Source: JAJPGZ01 sp038229295 | GTDB taxonomy: Bacteria; Verrucomicrobiota; Verrucomicrobiia; Chthoniobacterales; UBA10450 | NCBI GenBank assembly: GCA_038229295.1 | Contig: JBBROO010000001.1 | Coordinates: 62,001-126,000 of the forward strand | Direction of reading: 5' to 3' | Length of the DNA stretch: 64,000 bases | Shown: piece by piece, positions 32,414-42,493 of the stretch | Layout: every line of letters starts with the position of its first letter | Position numbering within the stretch: position 1 is the first letter of the stretch | Translations under genes and position numbers: made by a program | The notes under the pieces: generated by a model | The model's input: the letters and a program-made list of their open reading frames with translations, nothing else | Told to the model about the DNA's origin: nothing | Databases searched by the model: none

Positions 32414-34287
32414 CGAAACGCCGGCGGCGCGGTCGCTGGGTCGGGCAGAATTTCGTATTCGTTAGCCGCGGCTGGATAAGCTTCCTTCGCTTCATTCAAC
32501 CATTCATCGCCCACCACTTTGCCCCCATCGCGTCGCGTTACGCCTGAAAACGAAAACGACCCCGACGCGTTGCGCCAGCGGCTGATGTAATTCTTCGTCA
32601 CGAGCGCGTTGTAATACGGAAAATAATAGCCGTGCTCGCTCACGAGCAGACCACTCCGCGTCGAGCGCGGATGCAGCAGCGATTGTCCCTGCATCCGCAA
32701 AATGTCTTCCTTGAAACCCAGACAATCGAGCAACGTCGGGACAAGATCGACATGACTCGTGAAGTTGTCGCCCGAGATGGAAGCGACGGAAGCATCAGGA
32801 AAATGCATCCACAACACCGGCCGTCCCTGAAAATCGTCCATCGCGCCGCCGTGAAAAACCTGGCCGCGTTCCATAAACTCTTCGCCGTGATCGCCCGCGA
32901 CAATGACGACCGTGTGATCAAGCGCGCCGCGTGCGCGCAATGATTCCAGAAGCCGCCCGATCTCGCCATCGATGAAGTGGCTCGCGTTTCGAAAACGGTT
33001 GTGCGCTTCTTCGGCTTGCGCGCGCGTGCGCGTAACATGGACGCCGCGAAGTTTTGCCGCCGCCGGTTCGAACACGTCGTGCTGCTGCGGATAATAAAAC
33101 GGCCAATGTGTCGAATCGAAAGTCACGACATCCAGCGCGGGTGCCGCCGGGCGCGACTTCATATCTTCCAACAACGAATCCGTCATCTGCCGGTCCGCCT
33201 CATCAGACGCGGCATCGAACGACGGACCAAAAAGAGTTGGCGGGAGGAACGAGCGAAATTTCCCGGCTTCATCGAAGTACTGCCGATTCGCAATGCGAAC
33301 GCGATATCCGTTTTGCTCGAGCAACTTGAAAAACGGAACGTAAGCGCCGCCGCGAATAAATGTTTGCAGCTGATAACCGCTCATGCCCGTGAACATCGAG
33401 AAGAGGCCGAACTGCGAAGCGTTTCCGCCGCTCCAGTGATTGCGATCGAGCTTCAACTGGAAATCGCTCGCGTGATTCCACAGATACGGCGTCGTCTTTT
33501 CCGAGATGGCGTCGGCGCGAAACGATTCCACCACGATCCATAAGATGTCGATCTTGCGCGGAATCTGGGAGGTCGGGAAATGTTTGATCCAATCCACGTA
33601 CGCTTGGGTGCGCTGCGGATTTTCGAGATTCGGCAGAGTGAGTCGGCGGGCGCGCAGACCCGGCAAAAGAAACTCCGTGCGCAACGGCAGCGGCGTCCAA
33701 TCATCCATCTCCATCACCGCCTGCTGCCCGCGATTGACGTGATGGACGATGTAAGCGCGCGCCGGAATGTGCGCGCAGAGAAAAATCGCGAAATACAAAA
33801 CCGCGGTCCACGTCGCAAAACGAATCGTGATTTTGCGGCTCAACCACGAACCGGCCGCCGCGAGCGCGAAGACGAGCGCGAAGAATCCGACCGTCTCTGG
33901 ATAAAACACCGCCGGATTCACTCCGACACCGGCGATCGCGCTCGGATGAATGAGAAGATCGAGAGCGTACCAGGGCGAGAGTTGGATCATGAACGCGCTG
34001 CGCACGAAGGCCCAGATCGTTAGCCAAACCGCCCACAAAAAGAGCGGCGCGTAAATGGCGAAACGGAGCCAGCGATTTGGCAAACGCGCGGTGATCAACC
34101 CGATCGCGGCAATGATCAGCGCAACGAAAAGCGCTTCCTGATAATGGAAGAGCGAATTGTAACGCCGGAAATGCGGCGGATAAATGAAGCCGCCGGGAAA
34201 TTTGCTGGCCGAAAGATAATGGAACAACAGCGGCACCGGCGAAACGAGCAACGCCACATAAGCCGCGCGAATACCCCAGCGTTTCAT
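32410..34287 (-). CDS. Membrane sulfatase/phosphoethanolamine-transferase-like protein (YejM type)
   Basis: A 625-residue protein from the ATG at 34287. About five membrane helices come first (ALLVSPVPLLFHYL, ALIIAAIGLIT and others), then a large periplasmic alkaline-phosphatase-superfamily domain. Visible metal-site elements are DILWIVVESFRADAISEKTT, SGGNASQFGLFSMFTG with the nucleophile position, DSTHWPFYYP and VVIVAGDHGEEFMERG. The layout matches YejM/PbgA and LTA-synthase-like enzymes. YejM regulates lipopolysaccharide synthesis; whether this is a regulator or a transferase cannot be told. Its start overlaps the PolX stop by four bases, so the two are co-transcribed. Confidence 0.85.
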   Translation of the reverse strand: MKRWGIRAAYVALLVSPVPLLFHYLSASKFPGGFIYPPHFRRYNSLFHYQEALFVALIIAAIGLITARLPNRWLRFAIYAPLFLWAVWLTIWAFVRSAFMIQLSPWYALDLLIHPSAIAGVGVNPAVFYPETVGFFALVFALAAAGSWLSRKITIRFATWTAVLYFAIFLCAHIPARAYIVHHVNRGQQAVMEMDDWTPLPLRTEFLLPGLRARRLTLPNLENPQRTQAYVDWIKHFPTSQIPRKIDILWIVVESFRADAISEKTTPYLWNHASDFQLKLDRNHWSGGNASQFGLFSMFTGMSGYQLQTFIRGGAYVPFFKLLEQNGYRVRIANRQYFDEAGKFRSFLPPTLFGPSFDAASDEADRQMTDSLLEDMKSRPAAPALDVVTFDSTHWPFYYPQQHDVFEPAAAKLRGVHVTRTRAQAEEAHNRFRNASHFIDGEIGRLLESLRARGALDHTVVIVAGDHGEEFMERGQVFHGGAMDDFQGRPVLWMHFPDASVASISGDNFTSHVDLVPTLLDCLGFKEDILRMQGQSLLHPRSTRSGLLVSEHGYYFPYYNALVTKNYISRWRNASGSFSFSGVTRRDGGKVVGDEWLNEAKEAYPAAANEYEILPDPATAPPAFR

Positions 34288-36050
34288 TTCGCTTGCGCGC
34301 CGCGCTTCCGTTTCAGTTCGATGTCGATCTTGCCTAACGGCAAACAATTCACCACATCCTGTTTCGTTAGCCAACCTTTGCGCGCCACGCCGATGCCGAA
34401 CCACAAATCCTGTAGGCGCTCGATGCGATGCGCATCCGGATTGATGACGCATTTCACTCCGCGTTCTTTCGCGCGCGGCCACCAACGCCAGTCCAGATCC
34501 AATCGCTTCGGCGCGGCGTTGATCTCGATCCATGTTCCGGTCGCGGCCGCGGCATCGATGACCGCCGCAAGATCGACAACGTACGGTTCGCGCTTCAACA
34601 AAAGCCGTCCGGTCGGATGTCCCAGCATCGTGATGAATGGATTTTCCATTGCGCGAATGATCCGCTTCGTCATTTCCGCTGCGCTCAAATTGAAAACGGA
34701 GTGGACCGATGCGACTGCGTAATCGAGCTCTGACAAAACTTCGTCCGGAAAGTCTAACGACCCGTCACGAAGAATGTCACATTCGACTCCGGCGAAAATG
34801 CGGAAGCCGTCGAACGTCTTGTTCAGTTTGCGAATGGCCGCGCCTTGCGCGCGCAACTTTGCTTCATCCAGTCCGTGCGCTTGAATCGAACTGCGGCTGT
34901 GTTCGGCGATGCCGAGATATTCGAGGCCGAGTTCCTGCGCCGCGTCCGCCATTTCCTCGAGCGTATTGTGTCCGTCGCTCGCGGTGGTGTGACAATGAAA
35001 CGTCCCGCGCAGATTCTCTTTCTCGATCAAACGCGGCAAGGTGTGGTTCGTCGCCGCTTCGAATTCGCCGCAGTTCTCGCGCAATTCCGGCGGGATAAAA
35101 TCGAGATCGAGAGCGCGATACAATTCCGCTTCATCGCGAACTTTTGGAATGGAAGATGTCGATCTTATCTTTTTCGCCTTCGGATCGGGTGGCAACGGCG
35201 CGAGCCGATATTCATTCAACGTCCAGCCGCGTTTCAGAGCGCGGCTACGCATCTCGATGTTGTGTTCCTTGCTGCCGGTAAAATAATTTAGCGCAAACGG
35301 ATATTCCGCAGTGCTGACCACGCGCAGATCGCATTGCACGCCGGAACGCAAACGCACACTTGTCTTCGTCGGACCTTGCGCGATGACCGATTCGACTAAC
35401 GAATGCTCCACCAGGAATTTCGTGACTGCGTCCGGCGTTTTTGTCGCCACGATAAAATCGAGATCGCGCACGATCTCTTTCCGCCGGTGATAACTTCCGG
35501 CAAGATCGACATGCAACGCATCGGGATGCGCTTTCAAATCGCCTAACAAAGTCTCCGCTTCGCCCGCGACTTGTCCGAGCTGAAACGAACCGGAATGTTT
35601 CGCGCGCTCTTCGATCGCCTTGGAAATCTTCGCCTGCGTTGTTTCGCCGAACCCTGGTAATTGCGCAACACGTCCCGATTCGCACGCCTTCTGCAATTCC
35701 TCGATCGAACTGATCTGCAACTGCTCATGCAGAGCCTTGATCTTTTTCGCGCCGAGTCCCGAGATGGAAAACATCTGCAGAATCGCCGCCGGAAATTCCC
35801 CGCGCAATTCCTCCAGATATTTTAGTGAGCCGGTGGCAACGAGTTCCTTGATTTTGGCCGCGATTGCTTTGCCGATGCCGGGAATTTTCGCGAGCGCTTC
35901 TTCGTCCTGGAGATCGGACAAATTTCCGCCCCACGCTTCGAGCGAACGCGCGGCATTCGAGTAAGCGCGAATCTTGAAAACGTTTTCGTCTTTCAATTCG
36001 AGCAGCGTCGAGATTTCCTGCAACGCCTCGGCGATTTGCGCTTTCGTCAT
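34284..36050 (-). CDS. polX: DNA polymerase/3'-5' exonuclease PolX
   Basis: A 588-residue family X polymerase. The N-terminal 8-kDa and helix-hairpin-helix part (IPGIGKAIAAKI, SGLGAKKIKAL) is followed by a polymerase palm: LAGSYHRRKEIVRDLDFIVA holds the two first catalytic Asp residues and VQCDLRVV the third. The C-terminal PHP domain is HCHTTASDGHNTLEEMADAA, GIAEHS and GVECDILRDG, with metal-binding His and Asp, giving 3'-5' exonuclease and AP endonuclease activity. It functions in base-excision repair. Four copies of the iterated 10-mer lie within it. Start chosen at the ATG at 36050. Confidence 0.93.
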   Translation of the reverse strand: MTKAQIAEALQEISTLLELKDENVFKIRAYSNAARSLEAWGGNLSDLQDEEALAKIPGIGKAIAAKIKELVATGSLKYLEELRGEFPAAILQMFSISGLGAKKIKALHEQLQISSIEELQKACESGRVAQLPGFGETTQAKISKAIEERAKHSGSFQLGQVAGEAETLLGDLKAHPDALHVDLAGSYHRRKEIVRDLDFIVATKTPDAVTKFLVEHSLVESVIAQGPTKTSVRLRSGVQCDLRVVSTAEYPFALNYFTGSKEHNIEMRSRALKRGWTLNEYRLAPLPPDPKAKKIRSTSSIPKVRDEAELYRALDLDFIPPELRENCGEFEAATNHTLPRLIEKENLRGTFHCHTTASDGHNTLEEMADAAQELGLEYLGIAEHSRSSIQAHGLDEAKLRAQGAAIRKLNKTFDGFRIFAGVECDILRDGSLDFPDEVLSELDYAVASVHSVFNLSAAEMTKRIIRAMENPFITMLGHPTGRLLLKREPYVVDLAAVIDAAAATGTWIEINAAPKRLDLDWRWWPRAKERGVKCVINPDAHRIERLQDLWFGIGVARKGWLTKQDVVNCLPLGKIDIELKRKRGAQAK

Positions 36051-36123
36051 CGATTCATACTTAACGAAGAATGGCCGAGCGACAATGCAGCCGAAACGAT
36101 TCGTGCTATCTTACGCGCCCCCC

Positions 36124-37297
36124 ATGAAAAGATTCGCGGCCGCATTCATCATGTCGATCTTGGCGACGTTCGGCGCGCCGGCGGTCATCTTGTTGAATAG
36201 CGGCGACGCCAGCACGAATACGAGTGCGCCGACCGGCGACTTGGCCGGCAGCGGTTGGCAATACGAAGGACTTTGGATCGGCTTTCTCGGGACGGCGATC
36301 GCGCCGCATTTTTTTGTCACCGCGCAACATTTCGGAATTCCCGGCGCGGGCGCGGTATTCCGGTTGCAAGACGTCGATTACCACACCGTCGCCAGTTTCG
36401 CCGAATCCGGCGAGCGATCTCGTCATCTATCAAGTGAGTGAGACGATTCCGGTTTTCGCGCCGCTCTACACGAAGGAAGATGAAGTCGGCCAGCATGTCG
36501 TTGCGATTGGCCGCGGGACGGAACGCGGCGCGGTGCGCATGCTTGCTAGTCAATTGCGCGGATGGGATTGGGGCGCGGGCACCGGTGTCGAACGTTGGGG
36601 CGAGAACGTTTTCAGCAGCGTTTACAATAACGGTGTCGAAAACGATTTGCTCCGCGCCACGTTCGATCAGGATGGTCTGCCTAACGAATGTACGCTCTCC
36701 AGCGGCGACTCGGGCGGCGGTGCCTTCATCAAGGACGCCAGCGACGATCTGTGGAAGCTCGCCGGTATTCATTACGCCGTGGACGATCCGTTTTACACCG
36801 CGGCGGCGAACAATACCCGATTCGATGCGGCGTTGTTCGATAGTTCGGGTTTTTACGAAAGCCCGGACAATGGCGCGACTTTCTCACTCATCCCTGGGCC
36901 ACCGCCGCCCGTTCCCGCAGGATTTTATCCAACGCGCATCTCGACCAAGCGCGCATGGATTTACAGCGTGCTCGATCCAACGGGAGATTTCGACGGCGAT
37001 GGAATTCCGAACTTGCTCGAGTATGCGCTCCATCTCGATCCAGTCCTGCCGGGCGTGGACGGTCTTCCGCTCGTCGGACGCGAAGGAAATTTTCTCACAC
37101 TCACCTACACCAAAGTCACGACCGCGACCGACATCACTTACGCCGTCCAGAAATCGAGCGATCTCCTTTCGTGGTCGACCGCCACAACTCAGGACAAAGT
37201 CATCGCGACAAACGGAAATGTGCAGACGATCAAAGCGAAGATCGACATCGGAACTTCCGCGCGTCTGTTTGCGCGCTTGCGCGTGACGCGGCCGTAA
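36124..37297 (+). pseudogene. Exported trypsin-like serine protease split by a frameshift
   Basis: The first frame starts at the ATG at 36124 with a signal peptide (MKRFAAAFIMSILATFGAPA) and contains PHFFVTAQHFG, the catalytic His region, then LQDVDYHTVASF. It then drifts into nonsense and ends at 36441. The second frame (open from 36224) resumes at NPASDLVIYQVSE, the catalytic Asp region, and contains CTLSSGDSGGGAF with the Ser, then a C-terminal part with GDFDGDGIPNLLEYALHLDP, a calcium-type repeat, ending at 37297. So one base is lost or gained near 36400. All three triad elements survive, so this may be a recent mutation or a sequencing error rather than old decay. Confidence 0.8.
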
Positions 37298-37354
37298 CGG
37301 CGACTGCAAATGCTTGGTGCAAGCTCGCGCTCTGCCTAAAGTGAGTTGCGCGAT

Positions 37355-38476
37355 CTAGAGCGATTCAAGAATTCGCTTCCAAGCTTGCCGATGGCTGGGT
37401 TGCGTATTCCACGTGTCGAGATGTTCGCCAACTTTCTTTAGAAACAGACCGCGAATTTTTTCTCCTCCGAGTGCGAGGATCGGCTTGGCGAGTTCGAAGA
37501 AGTCGAAGACATAGAAATTCTGGCCACCAGCGAATGCAGTTGAAATGCGTTCCGTAATCTGCGTCTTATCCTTCACAGCGATTCTCGGAGCCGTAAAGAA
37601 AATCTCGCGAATCTCGCGATTGCGCGTTTTTGAGAGCGTTCCCTCGAAGTCGGCCAGTGTCAGCTCGCGGTCTTTTACCTCCACGGCGATTGCAACGTTC
37701 CCATCCGCATCGACACATTCTAAGTCCGCTACCTGTCCCGTTGCTTCATCACTCGCGTTAATCCTGGCGCGATTTACCTGAGCGAAGATTCCGAATGCGC
37801 CTCCGATTACGTCGAATAGTGCCCCGGCGAGAGCGAGAGCTCGATCACCGCCTGATTTCTCGCTGATAAATTCTTCAGCCGATTTCAACGCCGCTTCTAA
37901 ACTGACTCGCGGCGGCACTGGATAACTGAAGCGTAATGTTTGCTGGCGCCGATGAATTTCGAGAAGAATCTGGCGGAAGACTCCGCGCGTGAGGGCGGCA
38001 TTGGAGCGTTGCTCCACAGTTTCAAGCACATCGAGCAGAATATTCCAACCGCCAATATCGCGTTTTGACGGGTCATCGCGAACCATGCGCGGTGTCCGCA
38101 TCGGCTTTCCTACGTACGGATCCTGTGATGTCCCGAGAACTGCTTCTTGTTCATTGTTGAATGGGGCGACAACTTTTGATCCAAGACTTCGCGCATCCCA
38201 AGACTTGGTATCTGCATCGTCTTTGCCTCGTTGAAGGGATAATGCGCTAAGCTTCGGATTCGTCAATTTTCCTAGAAGTTGGATAGGGAGACAGAAGCGG
38301 TACGCGACCAGAGGACTGTTGATGCTACGTAAAATTGCGGACCTGACTGATGCATCTTTGACGTATGACAGCTTTGGATTCTCCTCGGCTGCCGATGAAA
38401 CAATCGCCCACTCGTCTCGAAGCAGTGTCGCGGCGCGAGTATGATCGAGACGGTCGTCGCGCTTATTTTTGGCCAT
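37355..38476 (-). CDS. Type II restriction endonuclease, possibly SacI family
   Basis: A 373-residue cytoplasmic protein. The conserved part VADLECVDADGNVAIAVEVK fits a PD-(D/E)xK nuclease core (Asp, then ExK), followed by DRELTLADFEGTLSKTRNRE. The N-terminus (LDHTRAATLLRDEWAIVSSA, then NSPLVAYRFCLPIQLLGKLT) is reminiscent of SacI-type endonucleases, from memory of the family and not proven. It overlaps the adenine methyltransferase gene by 14 bases on the same strand, the classic type II layout. The pair lies in a stretch (37247-39850) with no copy of the iterated 10-mer and a more mixed codon use, consistent with an acquired island. Confidence 0.72.
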   Translation of the reverse strand: MAKNKRDDRLDHTRAATLLRDEWAIVSSAAEENPKLSYVKDASVRSAILRSINSPLVAYRFCLPIQLLGKLTNPKLSALSLQRGKDDADTKSWDARSLGSKVVAPFNNEQEAVLGTSQDPYVGKPMRTPRMVRDDPSKRDIGGWNILLDVLETVEQRSNAALTRGVFRQILLEIHRRQQTLRFSYPVPPRVSLEAALKSAEEFISEKSGGDRALALAGALFDVIGGAFGIFAQVNRARINASDEATGQVADLECVDADGNVAIAVEVKDRELTLADFEGTLSKTRNREIREIFFTAPRIAVKDKTQITERISTAFAGGQNFYVFDFFELAKPILALGGEKIRGLFLKKVGEHLDTWNTQPSHRQAWKRILESL

Positions 38477-39470
38477 TCTTGCGCCGTCTACTACGCTTCG
38501 CTTTTTCGAGGAGCTTGGGATTGCTTGATTCGCTTATCGCGGTCAAAGGTGGCGGTTCGTAATTGAGCCAGACTGATTCCACGCGAGCCGTCTTCGACGA
38601 ATTGCAGAGATGAACTGGAGAATCGATTCGCCGCCAGTCTCGGTAAAGACGTTCCATTAAAGCGCAGCGATATCCCGATAGGGCAACCGCTCCTTCCGTG
38701 GCGTGCAAAGCGCTCGCGAGTTGCTCATGCTCAGCATCGCTCATTTCAAATCCGTACGCTTTCGAATCGCCGCGTGCCTCATGCGGATAAGGCGGGTCGC
38801 AATAAAAGAGGGTGTCTGGCGAGTCGTATCGGCGGATTGCTTCTATCGCAGGAACATTTTCGATTTGCACGCGCTGCAATCTCTGCACTATCTCGGCAAG
38901 GCCTTCAACGCTACCAAGCCACCGCGAAACCGCTCCTGCCATTCCGGCGCGAGATGTAAGAACACAATGTGCCCATCGACCCTCGCTACTAGTTTGCGCA
39001 AGGCCAGTACGTGTCTGTCTCGCCCGCACGAAGAATCGCCGAGCTCTCTCCATTGAGGACAAGCCCTGTTCTGCTCTATTTGCGTTTACGAGCTCTTCTC
39101 GCGAAAACGGAGTCAGACTAATCTCGCGAATCAATTCTTCACCACTCGCGCGCAAGCATGCAAAAAAGTTTGTTACTTCGGAGTCGAGGTCGTTGTACGT
39201 CTCGACTTCTGCAGGCTTGCGATTGATTAGCACGGCACCTGACCCTCCAAACGGTTCGCAGTAATGAACATAATTAACCGGCAGAAGGGGCAGAATGAAA
39301 TCCAAGTGTGCAAATTTGCCGCCGTAGTAACCAAAGGCGATCATCTTCTCACGGCGTTTCGCTGCGCGCGGAATTAAGCGGCGACGATTAAGTCTGTACT
39401 TAACCGGACGGCGATGCGTCGCACCATTAACCTTGTCGTCAGTCGATTCTTCGAGGTGCAACTTACGCAT
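38463..39470 (-). CDS. D12-class N6-adenine DNA methyltransferase (Dam/DpnM-like)
   Basis: A 335-residue protein. The AdoMet-binding motif I reads FGYYGGK, then YCEPFGGSGAVLINRKP with the ETYNDLDSEV that follows, and the catalytic motif IV is FYCDPPYPHEARG, all in the D12 order. It would methylate adenine in the target of the downstream endonuclease. The N-terminal 40 residues (to AKRREKM) are basic and may be an extension; the internal ATG before IAFGYYGG is an alternative start. It overlaps the endonuclease gene, and together they form a restriction-modification system. Substrate is not determined. Confidence 0.88.
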   Translation of the reverse strand: MRKLHLEESTDDKVNGATHRRPVKYRLNRRRLIPRAAKRREKMIAFGYYGGKFAHLDFILPLLPVNYVHYCEPFGGSGAVLINRKPAEVETYNDLDSEVTNFFACLRASGEELIREISLTPFSREELVNANRAEQGLSSMERARRFFVRARQTRTGLAQTSSEGRWAHCVLTSRAGMAGAVSRWLGSVEGLAEIVQRLQRVQIENVPAIEAIRRYDSPDTLFYCDPPYPHEARGDSKAYGFEMSDAEHEQLASALHATEGAVALSGYRCALMERLYRDWRRIDSPVHLCNSSKTARVESVWLNYEPPPLTAISESSNPKLLEKAKRSRRRKNGQK

Positions 39471-39562
39471 GACTTAACTTACGGATGTCAGAGCAAAAGT
39501 GCGAGTCCCAAACAATATGATAGATAGCGTTTTAAAGGTTTTGACGTACTCACGGCAACAAA

Positions 39563-40201
39563 TCACATCCGCCCGCGCCGTTTGTAGAAATGGTAGCGGT
39601 CGATAATTGACTCGACGTATTTGCGCGTGCCGGGGAAGTCGATGTTCTGAAGAAAATCTTTTGGCGAAATGGGCGCGGTGCCGTCGCCGCCGGCCCAACG
39701 TTGCGCGCGACTCGCGCCGGCATTGTATTCCGCCAGCGCGAATGGAATGGGATCGGATTGCACGCGCCAACGCTGCAATGCGCGCTGCAAATACCAAGTG
39801 CCCGCCTGCAGATTCGTTTTCGCGTCTAACAACTCCTCCACTTGGAAGTTGTCGATCTTATTCTCTTTGGCCCACTCGTCCGCCGCTTTCTCGCTCACTT
39901 GCATGAGTCCGCGTTCGCCCGCCATTCCCATTTTCTGCGGATCAAATCGGCTCTCGCGCCACACCACCGCTTTGACCAGCATCGGTTCGATCTGCAATTC
40001 CTCCGAGATTGTGCGAATCAATCGATCGTATTGTTGAAAGCGCGCCGGACTCATCCATTCGTAGAAAGTGTAAACCGGATCGCCCGAGCGCAACGCGAGA
40101 TAGCCGAAACTCGCCGCCGCCGCGAGCAAAAGGCAAAGGATGAATTTGAAGACAAACCGGATCACGGGCAGCATCAACACACGTATCGTTGTCCGGTTCA
40201 A
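39563..40201 (-). CDS. Membrane-anchored lytic transglycosylase (SLT family)
   Basis: A 212-residue protein with one N-terminal membrane segment (FVFKFILCLLLAAAASFGYL) and an SLT domain: VKAVVWRESRFDPQ with the catalytic Glu, GERGLMQVSEKAADEW, NLQAGTWYLQRAL and FALAEYNAGASRAQRW. It cleaves the peptidoglycan glycan chain between MurNAc and GlcNAc. An alternative start is the ATG at 40174. It is divergent from priA. The 10-mer copy at 39850 lies inside. The 92-base gap upstream of 39563 contains nothing recognised. Confidence 0.9.
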   Translation of the reverse strand: MNRTTIRVLMLPVIRFVFKFILCLLLAAAASFGYLALRSGDPVYTFYEWMSPARFQQYDRLIRTISEELQIEPMLVKAVVWRESRFDPQKMGMAGERGLMQVSEKAADEWAKENKIDNFQVEELLDAKTNLQAGTWYLQRALQRWRVQSDPIPFALAEYNAGASRAQRWAGGDGTAPISPKDFLQNIDFPGTRKYVESIIDRYHFYKRRGRM

Positions 40202-40221
40202 TTAAATTGTCGGCCGATCCA

Positions 40222-42453
40222 ATGATGAAGCCCAGTTATGTTCGGGTGATTATCGACCGCGCGATCAACCGCGAACTCGACTATTTGGTTCCGGAAACGC
40301 TGGCCGAACGCGTCTCTGTGGGATCGCGTGTGCGCGTTCCGTTCCGCGACAAACATGCACTCGCCACCGTGATTGCGACGTTGGAGAAAAGCGACGCGAG
40401 CGGAATTCGTCCGATCGAAGCAGTGGTGGGCGAAGCGCCGATCTTAAGTGAGCAACTGCTCGAACTCGCGCGTTGGATGAGCGCGTATTATTGCTGCCCC
40501 ATCGAAGCGGTCATGCGGAGTCTTTTACCGCAAGTGGTGCGACGCGCTGAAGTCGGTTGGAAGAAACAAGCGTTCGTTAGGGCCGCGCGCAAGATCGACA
40601 ATGAAGAACTGGAGAAGCTCCGGCGACGCGCTCCACGACAAGCAGAGTTACTCGAAGCGATTTCGAAACTGCCTGCTCCGATTCCGGCGGCGGATTTGCT
40701 GCGACAAACTTCGCTCGATAACGCGACCTTGCGCGCATTAGTGAAACGCGGCCTGGTCGAATTGCGTGACGAAACGGTGGAGCGCGATCCACACCGCGAA
40801 GAAGAATTTCTCGCGACCGCGAACCTTGAGCTAAACGCCGAACAAGTGATCGCGCTCAAACAAGTCAACGACGCGCTGGCAAATCCCGAAAGCGCGAAAC
40901 CGATTTTGCTGCATGGCGTGACCGGCAGCGGCAAGACCGAAATTTATTTGCAAGCGATTCGCGCAACGCTCGAACGCGGACGCACGGCCATCGTGCTTGT
41001 CCCCGAGATCGCGTTAACGCCGCAAACGGTCGAGCGCTTCAAAGGCCGCTTCGCCGAATCTCCCGATGCGGTGGCGGTGTTGCACAGTCATTTGTCGGAA
41101 GGCGAGCGACATGATGAATGGCACAAGATTCATTCCGGGCGCGCGCGCATCGCCATCGGTCCGCGCAGCGCCATTTTTGCGCCGCTGAAAAATCTTGGAC
41201 TCATCGTGGTCGATGAAGAACACGAGACGACTTACAAGCAGGAGGAGGCGCCGCGTTATCATGCACGCGATGTCGCCATCGTGCGCGCGAAGATCGAGAA
41301 GTGCGTCGTCATGCTCGGAACGGCCACGCCGTCGCTCGAGAGTTATCACAACGCCGCCACCGGGAAATATCAGCTCGCAACGTTGACGCTGCGCGTGGAC
41401 GACAATCAGATGCCGCTGATGCGCATTGTCGATCTTCGCCAGGAGCGGCGAAAAGAAAAGGCGGCGGCGATTTTATCCGAGAAATTGCGCACGGCCATCG
41501 CGGATCGTCTCGAGAAAAAAGAACAGACCATTTTGTTTCTCAATCGCCGCGGGTTTTCCACGTCGCTGCTTTGCAGCAGTTGCGGTGAAGCGCGGAATTG
41601 TCCGAACTGCAGCGTAGCACTCACCTTCCATCGAAACATGGCGCGATTGAGTTGTCATCTCTGTGGTCACACCGCGGCGGTGCCGAAGAAATGTCCCGAG
41701 TGCGGGAAGGACGCGCTGATTTATGCGGGATTCGGAACGGAGAAAGTGGAAGCGAACGTCGCGCAGATTTTTCCAAAGGCGGTGGTGAAACGGATGGATG
41801 CGGATTCGATGACGCGGAAGGAAGCGTATCGCGAAACGTTCCGGAATTTTCGCGCGGGCAAGATCGACATCCTGGTCGGAACCCAAATGATCGCGAAAGG
41901 TCTGCACTTTCCGAACGTGACGCTGGTCGGCATCATCAATGCGGATCTCGCGCTGCACATGCCGGATTTCCGCGCGGGCGAACGAACATTTCAATTACTC
42001 ACTCAGGTCGCCGGCCGCGCCGGCCGCGGCGAAACGCCCGGCGAAGTTTTTGTGCAGACTTACACGCCATTCAGTCCGTCGATCCAATTCGCGCGGCATC
42101 ACGATTTCGCGGGTTACTTCGAGCAAGAGCTGGAGTTTCGCGAGCGCTGCGATTTTCCGCCTTTCAAACATGCGGTCTTGATCACCGTAAGATCGACACA
42201 TGAAGCTCGCGCAAAACTTTCCGCCGAAACGTTAGTGCGCCGATTGAAAGAAACGCTCGGACCAGAATTCATTCTCGGCGACGCCACGCCCGCGCCGCTG
42301 GAAAAACTGCAAAGCCAGTTTCGTTTTCACATTTTAATCCGCGGCGGCGCCATCATGCGCCTGAGCCGTCTTGTCCGCGAAACTTTGGACAAGCTTCCCT
42401 TTCCCGAAGACGTCGCCGTCGCCGTCGATGTCGATCCTTATCAACTTCTTTGA
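40222..42453 (+). CDS. priA: Primosomal protein N' (replication restart helicase)
   Basis: A 743-residue PriA. It has the N-terminal DNA-binding domain (VRVIIDRAINRELDYLVPE), Walker A GVTGSGKTEIYL, DEEH (VVDEEHETTYKQEE), GTATPSLESY, and the zinc-binding Cys pairs in CSSCGEARNCPNCS and LSCHLCGHTAAVPKKCPECG, followed by GTEKVEANVAQIFP and GTQMIAKGLHFPNVTLV. Function is restart of stalled forks. Two adjacent ATG codons at 40222/40225 are the best starts; upstream frame is short. Three exact 10-mer copies are present (40591, 41427, 41860) plus 42189. Confidence 0.95.
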   Translation: MMKPSYVRVIIDRAINRELDYLVPETLAERVSVGSRVRVPFRDKHALATVIATLEKSDASGIRPIEAVVGEAPILSEQLLELARWMSAYYCCPIEAVMRSLLPQVVRRAEVGWKKQAFVRAARKIDNEELEKLRRRAPRQAELLEAISKLPAPIPAADLLRQTSLDNATLRALVKRGLVELRDETVERDPHREEEFLATANLELNAEQVIALKQVNDALANPESAKPILLHGVTGSGKTEIYLQAIRATLERGRTAIVLVPEIALTPQTVERFKGRFAESPDAVAVLHSHLSEGERHDEWHKIHSGRARIAIGPRSAIFAPLKNLGLIVVDEEHETTYKQEEAPRYHARDVAIVRAKIEKCVVMLGTATPSLESYHNAATGKYQLATLTLRVDDNQMPLMRIVDLRQERRKEKAAAILSEKLRTAIADRLEKKEQTILFLNRRGFSTSLLCSSCGEARNCPNCSVALTFHRNMARLSCHLCGHTAAVPKKCPECGKDALIYAGFGTEKVEANVAQIFPKAVVKRMDADSMTRKEAYRETFRNFRAGKIDILVGTQMIAKGLHFPNVTLVGIINADLALHMPDFRAGERTFQLLTQVAGRAGRGETPGEVFVQTYTPFSPSIQFARHHDFAGYFEQELEFRERCDFPPFKHAVLITVRSTHEARAKLSAETLVRRLKETLGPEFILGDATPAPLEKLQSQFRFHILIRGGAIMRLSRLVRETLDKLPFPEDVAVAVDVDPYQLL

Positions 42454-42493
42454 GATTGCTGGCTCACTCGTCCTTGCGTAGGGATTCAATTCG

